DNA of 64,000 nucleotides from an uncultured Spirochaetaceae bacterium (GTDB lineage: Bacteria; Spirochaetota; Spirochaetia; Sphaerochaetales; Sphaerochaetaceae): contig CALXLT010000045.1 in assembly GCA_944389275.1 (NCBI GenBank), positions 29,884 through 93,883 of the forward strand, in the 5' to 3' direction. How positions within the stretch are numbered: the first letter of the stretch is position 1; each line of letters begins with the position of its first letter. Shown piece by piece: positions 59,892 to 64,000 of the stretch. A program made the translations under genes and the position numbers. The notes under the pieces are model-generated. The model searched no databases. It was not told the origin of the DNA and saw only the letters and a list, made by a program, of their open reading frames with translations.

Positions 59892-60680
59892 CTACAAATC
59901 TTTCGTAATATCATAGTCGTCAAGCCTATTCTGGCGTTCCAAGGCCTCGTTAATGTGTTTATTATAATCAGTTATGAAATCGTTCCATCGCACAGCCTTT
60001 ATATAAGAATGCTCGCCATACCAAATCTTATTTGAATCAATTATGCAATTCCTGATCTGCGCATTCTTCAGATTGAACATGTTCTTTTTCATAATCCGAA
60101 ACAGCCTATCCTGATTATAAAGCGTGCAAGACTGAGAACAGCAGCTTCTCTCATCGAAGTAGTATTGATATGAATTCCTTGAATCAGGAAGGACTACGGC
60201 AATCATTGCGTTCGTATGGCTTGTAACGGATTTGCCGGTCTCAGTTTTACGAGTCGTTTCTTTTAATGAATATGATATCTCCCACGGTATCCATTGATCT
60301 CGCTCAGCTACACCATCCTCATTCATTCCTGGAGAGATGAAAACGACAGTAACGGAACTATCGTAGATACGATCTTTAAGCTTTTCCCATATGGTCTCAT
60401 CGCTAAGATCACTCAGATCCTCATCGTCCTGCTCACCCTTATATATATGATCAGACTTATCCAGCTTATCCTCAAATTCATTCACATAATCACGGACAGT
60501 CGTGGCTTCATACAAAGGCACCCTAGACAATCTATAAACATCATCATCCTTGAATTTGTATGAAACGAAAATCTTATGCCCTTTTGATTCATCAAGCAGT
60601 CTCTGCCATGCTTCTATCAAATTATCAAAAGCAGTCATCGCAAGTATTTCCTCTTCTCTTCTGTTCAAAGGATCCCCCAT
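59892..60680 (-). CDS. TIR-like (DUF1863/ThsB-type) domain protein
   Basis: Last gene of the six-gene cassette, 262 residues. The TIR-like fold is visible as GHKIFVSYKFKDDDVYRL (about 34-51), a long Asp-rich insert, SVTVVFISPGMNEDG and RDQWIPWEISYSL. The latter keeps the W-x-x-x-E motif (Trp130, Glu134) whose Glu is catalytic in TIR NADases. DUF1863 proteins include ThsB of Thoeris, which makes a cyclic ADP-ribose-type signal on infection. The start is uncertain: ATG 60680 has no Shine-Dalgarno, whereas ATG 60638 has GAGG 11 bases upstream. The C-terminal ~100 residues have no recognised domain. Confidence 0.75.
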   Translation of the reverse strand: MGDPLNRREEEILAMTAFDNLIEAWQRLLDESKGHKIFVSYKFKDDDVYRLSRVPLYEATTVRDYVNEFEDKLDKSDHIYKGEQDDEDLSDLSDETIWEKLKDRIYDSSVTVVFISPGMNEDGVAERDQWIPWEISYSLKETTRKTETGKSVTSHTNAMIAVVLPDSRNSYQYYFDERSCCSQSCTLYNQDRLFRIMKKNMFNLKNAQIRNCIIDSNKIWYGEHSYIKAVRWNDFITDYNKHINEALERQNRLDDYDITKDL

Positions 60681-60720
60681 AAATATGTTTTTACAAGCAA
60701 TCAAACATAATGGGACTGTG

Positions 60721-61269
60721 TTATCCCAATATTCTCCTTGATGATGGACTGAGGCGCGAATCTATGAATTTCCTCAATGACATCTGAACCTTATTCGGCA
60801 AAGTCACGTAAAAGTCATGCGTACCATCAAACTCTATCGTCGGGTATATCCCAAGATATTCATTACCATCATAACCCTGCAGATAATCATCCAAAGGGGC
60901 CATGATTGCGCATCTCCCATTAGTGAATGCATCAGAAAGGCCTAATTCCCACGGGCACCAGACAGAGCAGTCAGCCTGGATTGTATCTACATAAACAAGG
61001 CATTTTGATCTGGCTAAAACCTTTCGAAGAAGCCTGGCACCAGATGCATTCATCTGAGATCTATCAGTAAGATCCGTATCAATCCAATCAACGAACGGCC
61101 GGTATCCACAGTGCTGAAATAAACTATATAGATGGCCAACAACCTTCTTATTCTCGTAACTATGGGAAATAAACACATCACATTCTGTAATCCTTGCTTC
61201 AGAGAAATTCACCGAACGTACATAAGATTCTGCAGGTAGCTTCTGAAGAAAGCTTCTTGTCAGTCTCAT
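60721..61269 (-). CDS. TIR domain protein
   Basis: A 182-residue TIR protein. The domain starts at CDVFISHSYENKKVVGHLY (30-48), continues through YRPFVDWIDTDL, ARLLRKVLARSKCLVYV, and SVWCPWELGLSDAF, which holds the W-x-x-x-E motif (Trp104, Glu108). NADase or signal-synthase activity is therefore possible. Its start overlaps the SLOG gene stop by 4 bases (ATGA), so the two are made in fixed proportion, consistent with a TIR-SLOG signal producer and sensor. About 40 bases separate it from the final cassette gene. Confidence 0.8.
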   Translation of the reverse strand: MRLTRSFLQKLPAESYVRSVNFSEARITECDVFISHSYENKKVVGHLYSLFQHCGYRPFVDWIDTDLTDRSQMNASGARLLRKVLARSKCLVYVDTIQADCSVWCPWELGLSDAFTNGRCAIMAPLDDYLQGYDGNEYLGIYPTIEFDGTHDFYVTLPNKVQMSLRKFIDSRLSPSSRRILG

Positions 61270-61946
61270 CTCTCATCCTCCTTATACTTCTCTTTGGACT
61301 TGAACCTCTTTGCCAGCTCGATTGCATCTTCCAGCAAGGAAATATAAGCCCTGTCATATTTGACCCTATGGAAAACATCGCTTGTTTCTATGGTCTCGTC
61401 CCAAGCTGGAAATATGCTTAACCCAGCAGCGGCAGCTCCTGTGCTAACCAAAGGCAATGCCAGTCGATCAGGATGGGACTCTGTAAATAGCTTATATTCC
61501 TTCTCTACTCCATCCATTCCACCAATGAATACCGCAAGAAGGAAATCATTCTTGACTATCATCTCTTCCCTCATGGATCTAAGGCTTTCTTCCCTATCGT
61601 TATCCACTTCAGGAATGACCTTGATTTGCTCAAAGGCATTATTATCTTCAGGAAACTTCTTTGCGAAGAACTCTGACTGATAAAGAAGCACATGCTCCTT
61701 CATCTCGGAACCCAGCATCTCTGAAGCGATTGTCCTGCCATATTCCTCTTCCAGATATTTCTGATACACAGTCCGGATCAGGGGCGTTATTGCAGGATGC
61801 CCTCCCCAAATGAGCCTGTAATGAGGGACAACTACAGTTGCGACAGCTAATACAGCCTCCCTGATAGCTATGAAATCAGCTGTATCATAATATCTTTGAT
61901 CCCGATCCTTTGCAGGTATGCTTGCTGAAAGGAAAATATTCTCCAT
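61266..61946 (-). CDS. SLOG family nucleotide-sensor protein
   Basis: A 226-residue protein with the hallmarks of the TIR-associated SLOG families: the opening ENIFLSASIPAKDRDQRYY (2-20) and LIWGGHPAITPLIR (45-58), a Rossmann-like ligand loop. LAVFIGGMDGVEKEYKLF and LPLVSTGAAA follow in the second half. SLOG domains bind nucleotide-derived ligands such as ADP-ribose cyclisation products or free NAD and can switch an effector (as in ThsA). Here the SLOG is a separate protein between two TIR genes. A GGAGGAG site inside the end of the previous gene drives translation. Confidence 0.78.
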   Translation of the reverse strand: MENIFLSASIPAKDRDQRYYDTADFIAIREAVLAVATVVVPHYRLIWGGHPAITPLIRTVYQKYLEEEYGRTIASEMLGSEMKEHVLLYQSEFFAKKFPEDNNAFEQIKVIPEVDNDREESLRSMREEMIVKNDFLLAVFIGGMDGVEKEYKLFTESHPDRLALPLVSTGAAAAGLSIFPAWDETIETSDVFHRVKYDRAYISLLEDAIELAKRFKSKEKYKEDER

Positions 61947-61949
61947 GAT

Positions 61950-63143
61950 TCACTCCTCCATACCAAACCCGTCAAAGCCTGATAGATGTATCAATGTATT
62001 CGAATCAATCCAATTGAGGTAATCAACGACATCCCCCTTCACAAGCATCCTGTTATATAAGATTGAAACGCAATCCCTTGAAAGACAGTACTCCTTGCGA
62101 ACCTTATTAAAGACCTCGGATTTTGGTATTCCTGTTATCGGAAAGTACTTCCTGATCACAGCATGCCGTTTCATATCTAAAACCCGTATTGCCTTATCCT
62201 TTGCGGAATAGGCCGCGATTACGTTCTTGCCGCTATTGTTCAAAAATCTGCAGAATTCCCTTATCATGAGTGTCTTCCGGGCAGCTAGATTCGCAACACG
62301 GAGCTTCTCCACAGCGTTGATTATCATCTGGATTACTTCCGGCTTAAGACCTGCAGAGATCAGTGGACAGAGAGATATGAAGTCATCATGGCCAAGCTTG
62401 AAAGGATTGGCCATATCCACAGTCTGCGACGCCTCAGGAGGCACCGATACCCCGGGCCAGTCGATATGGAGTATTCCTATCCGCAATGCCATCGCGTTCG
62501 TATACTCACTCCTGATCCATTTGCTATCAAATGCATTTGATGTATTCAGGAATATAAGGACATCAGAGTCTGCAAGCTGGCTCATAAGCTCATCCTGGAA
62601 TATCTCACCGCTTATAATGCTCGCAGTATCGAGAAACACAGTATATCCCTGATGGACCAATGCATCATGGATCTGCATCGCGACATGCCTTGATTCCACT
62701 CGCCTATAGCTTATGAAGACTCTCCGCTCCTCACGAATCAATCCGAAAGCTTCAAGCACATATTGAACGATTTTGTTACAAGCTGTTTCTTCATCAGCAG
62801 GATCAACCTCAAGTACATTAATATCCCTCAGGCAAGGAGGGACAACAACTTCTATGACTGAGTTCCGATCAACAACAGGAAGAATAGGAATACCCCTTTC
62901 CTTCATCTCCTCAAGCATACGAATCTGCGAGTCATTCAACTTAGATGTGCAGTAGCAGACACAGAAGTGAAGACTATCAGAACGATATTCTGATTTTACA
63001 AATTGCTCAAAACAAGCGAAATAATTGCTGCATCCTAATTCCTCAAGCTTATTCAGCAGAAGATCATGAACTGAATCACTCAGCGGGGACTCAACATCAA
63101 ATGGATTTTTAATTGAATATAATACGTACTTACGATTATCCAT
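61950..63143 (-). CDS. Multidomain TIR protein
   Basis: A 397-residue protein. The central TIR domain spans about 139-275: RRVFISYRRVESRHVAMQI, GYTVFLDTASIISGE, LADSDVLIFLNTSNAF and SKWIRSEYTNAMAL with W-x-x-x-E (Trp209, Glu213). Residues 1-135 may be a second, degenerate TIR-like or Rossmann domain (SDSLHFCVCYCTSK, RGIPILPVVDR). The C-terminal ~110 residues (LAARKTLMIREFCRFLNN and onward, ending GFDGFGMEE) are not recognised and could be a sensor or interaction domain. It begins 1 base after the small membrane protein gene and ends 3 bases before the SLOG start. Confidence 0.8.
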   Translation of the reverse strand: MDNRKYVLYSIKNPFDVESPLSDSVHDLLLNKLEELGCSNYFACFEQFVKSEYRSDSLHFCVCYCTSKLNDSQIRMLEEMKERGIPILPVVDRNSVIEVVVPPCLRDINVLEVDPADEETACNKIVQYVLEAFGLIREERRVFISYRRVESRHVAMQIHDALVHQGYTVFLDTASIISGEIFQDELMSQLADSDVLIFLNTSNAFDSKWIRSEYTNAMALRIGILHIDWPGVSVPPEASQTVDMANPFKLGHDDFISLCPLISAGLKPEVIQMIINAVEKLRVANLAARKTLMIREFCRFLNNSGKNVIAAYSAKDKAIRVLDMKRHAVIRKYFPITGIPKSEVFNKVRKEYCLSRDCVSILYNRMLVKGDVVDYLNWIDSNTLIHLSGFDGFGMEE

Positions 63144-63144
63144 T

Positions 63145-63588
63145 TCAGAACTTACCGATCAAAAACAAAGCCCAAATAAGATAAAACGCTATCATAGGGC
63201 AATAAGTCAGGCTCTCAGACCAAGAGAGCATTGCTGATTTGAAATACTTATACTTTTCCTGTCCATCCTCTATGTCCCAGGTATTCGGGTTCCCACAATT
63301 CAGATCAAACACGAACGACTCTGATTTCTGCCTATTCTTGATCACCCACTGATATTTTAGCCTATATAGTCTCTCCTGCTGCAGGTATGAAGCATCCATG
63401 ATCCAGAACATCAAGACAATCAATGATCCGGCAATAGCAACAAACCTGGGATCAAACCTAGAAGGAAGCAAGCCAAGTACAGCGACGAACACAGCTATTG
63501 CCCAGCCCTTTATCCTAAACGAGCTTTCTGCCATCCTTGAAATGCAAGACTGGAGCATATCAAGTTCCTTGAAGAAAACCTCATCCAT
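63145..63588 (-). CDS. Small membrane protein, putative effector of the TIR/SLOG cassette
   Basis: A 147-residue membrane protein with a helical cytoplasmic start (1-25), transmembrane segments at about 27-43 and 47-64, an amphipathic stretch (MDASYLQQERLYRLKYQWV), and a third hydrophobic segment at about 127-146. The pattern resembles small 2TM/SLATT-like membrane proteins found beside TIR and SLOG genes and proposed to act as pore-forming or membrane-disrupting effectors. That role is inferred; no catalytic motif is visible. It is second in the cassette, 6 bases after the DUF7662-like gene. Confidence 0.68.
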   Translation of the reverse strand: MDEVFFKELDMLQSCISRMAESSFRIKGWAIAVFVAVLGLLPSRFDPRFVAIAGSLIVLMFWIMDASYLQQERLYRLKYQWVIKNRQKSESFVFDLNCGNPNTWDIEDGQEKYKYFKSAMLSWSESLTYCPMIAFYLIWALFLIGKF

Positions 63589-63594
63589 CAGTAC

Positions 63595-63846
63595 TTAGAC
63601 CTCAAATATGGCAACTTCCTTATCGAGGATTGCATCAACCTTCGAATAGCCGGCATCCTTCCATGCATGATCCTGGCAAGGATGGCCAAACCACCATGCC
63701 TTGTAATCCTTCGCGCTATCAGGGAGCTCATCGTCAATGATCAGATTGATCTGCTCGAATGTAAGGGCAACCCTGTTCAATCCCTTTGCCCTTTCCCTTT
63801 TCAGATACTCCATAAGCGGATCATATTTAAGGACCTTCTTTTCCAT
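63595..63846 (-). CDS. DUF7662-like small protein
   Basis: An 83-residue protein resembling the DUF7662 group: YDPLMEYLKRER, VALTFEQINLIIDDELPDSA and KAWWFGHP...AWKDAGYSKVD follow the family pattern (L-T-F-x-x-I, L-P-x-S-A, A-W-W, A-W-x-x-A-G). These small proteins often occur near restriction or defence genes, and their biochemical role is unknown. It is the first gene of the cassette. AGGAGG stands 5 bases before the ATG. A terminator-like hairpin with TTTTT lies immediately upstream of that site. Confidence 0.72.
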   Translation of the reverse strand: MEKKVLKYDPLMEYLKRERAKGLNRVALTFEQINLIIDDELPDSAKDYKAWWFGHPCQDHAWKDAGYSKVDAILDKEVAIFEV

Positions 63847-63866
63847 GCAAACCTCCTAAAAACATA

Positions 63867-63898
63867 GGGTCGCATCCGCACAGGCTAAGATACGACCC
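63867..63898 (-). terminator. Terminator-like hairpin directly before the TIR cassette
   Basis: On the minus strand GGGTCGTATC pairs with GATGCGACCC (10 bp with one G-U pair that only works in minus-strand RNA), then TATGTTTTT and, 1 base later, the AGGAGG of the first cassette gene. It either ends an upstream transcript or works as an attenuator for the cassette. Confidence 0.6.
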
Positions 63899-63970
63899 AG
63901 CATCAAAAATTGAAATCGGAAGACCTGGAAACCATTACAATTCCCAAATCGAATTCCCTAGTTTGTTTAA

Positions 63971-63990
63971 GGGCCCAGTCTCCTGAGCCC
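63971..63990 (-). promoter_or_regulatory. Second hairpin in the cassette leader region
   Basis: Minus-strand GGGCTCAG and CTGGGCCC form an 8-bp stem (one G-U pair) with a GAGA loop. No T tract follows. Together with the hairpin at 63867-63898 it could form a structured 5' leader. Confidence 0.4.
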
Positions 63991-64000
63991 AAAAGCATAA

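Overview
The window looks like a chromosomal segment of a host-associated, fermentative spirochaete, most likely in or near Sphaerochaetaceae/Treponemataceae. This is an inference. It rests on exported proteins with the signal-peptide ends common in spirochaetes (AFAGGSKES, AFANGGME, no lipobox Cys), on gene content (sbcB, long CBS-type pyrophosphatase, long PRPP synthetase, Rpn nuclease, LarA-like protein, MATE pumps, DUF47-Pit) and on heavy use of AGG and ATA codons in a genome of roughly 50-55% GC. Coding density is high and no gap exceeds 300 bases. No rRNA, tRNA, CRISPR array, prophage or insertion sequence was seen.

Layout. 1-5208 (+): end of exonuclease I, then prfA-prmC-rel. 5209-9317: CBS pyrophosphatase, rpiB and the biotin ECF transporter bioM-bioN-bioY behind a BirA-type operator. 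9446-10340: a lone Rpn nuclease gene with a 5' hairpin. 18329-10330 (-): histidine kinase/response regulator, then dihydropyrimidinase-like enzyme, a HAD-cytidine deaminase fusion, a PLD lipoprotein, two small exported proteins and a PfkB sugar kinase. 20991-18414 (-): an SsuABC/TauABC-type importer. 30065-22497 (-): prs, aminotransferase, a 1080-residue acidic protein, inositol monophosphatase family, HAD and RidA. 30255-37641: argH, a lamin-tail lipoprotein, nrdAB and a MATE pump. 44200-37774 (-): a tightly overlapped operon of a LacI regulator and five divergent relatives of sugar-phosphate enzymes (Pfk, NagB, class II aldolase, triosephosphate isomerase, LarA). 44296-48753: MATE, mgtC, ung, GNAT, YibE/F. 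48807-52087 (-): alkaline phosphatase, DUF47 and Pit, a phosphate group. 52276-57600: tryptophanase-like lyase, Fic protein and an amino-acid ABC importer with unusual domain architecture.

From about 57.6 kb to the end the DNA is visibly richer in A/T and looks like an accessory island. It holds a small unknown gene, an AlbA_2/Schlafen-type regulator, and a six-gene minus-strand cassette: DUF7662-like protein, small membrane protein, TIR protein, SLOG-family protein, TIR protein, DUF1863-type TIR-like protein. This is the strongest candidate for an incompletely described system. By analogy with Thoeris and other TIR/SLOG systems it is probably a nucleotide-signal-based antiphage or stress-suicide system.

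Regulatory signals that can be read directly include a BirA-like dyad, an NrdR-like box, a palindrome over the prs promoter, GGATA repeats before the lacI operon, dyads before tnaA and fic, about ten intrinsic terminators, and four genes (prs, a MATE gene, mgtC, fic) whose good sigma-70-type promoters put the transcription start at or within a few bases of the ATG, with no Shine-Dalgarno sequence. These look like leaderless genes in a genome where most starts have strong AGGAGG sites.
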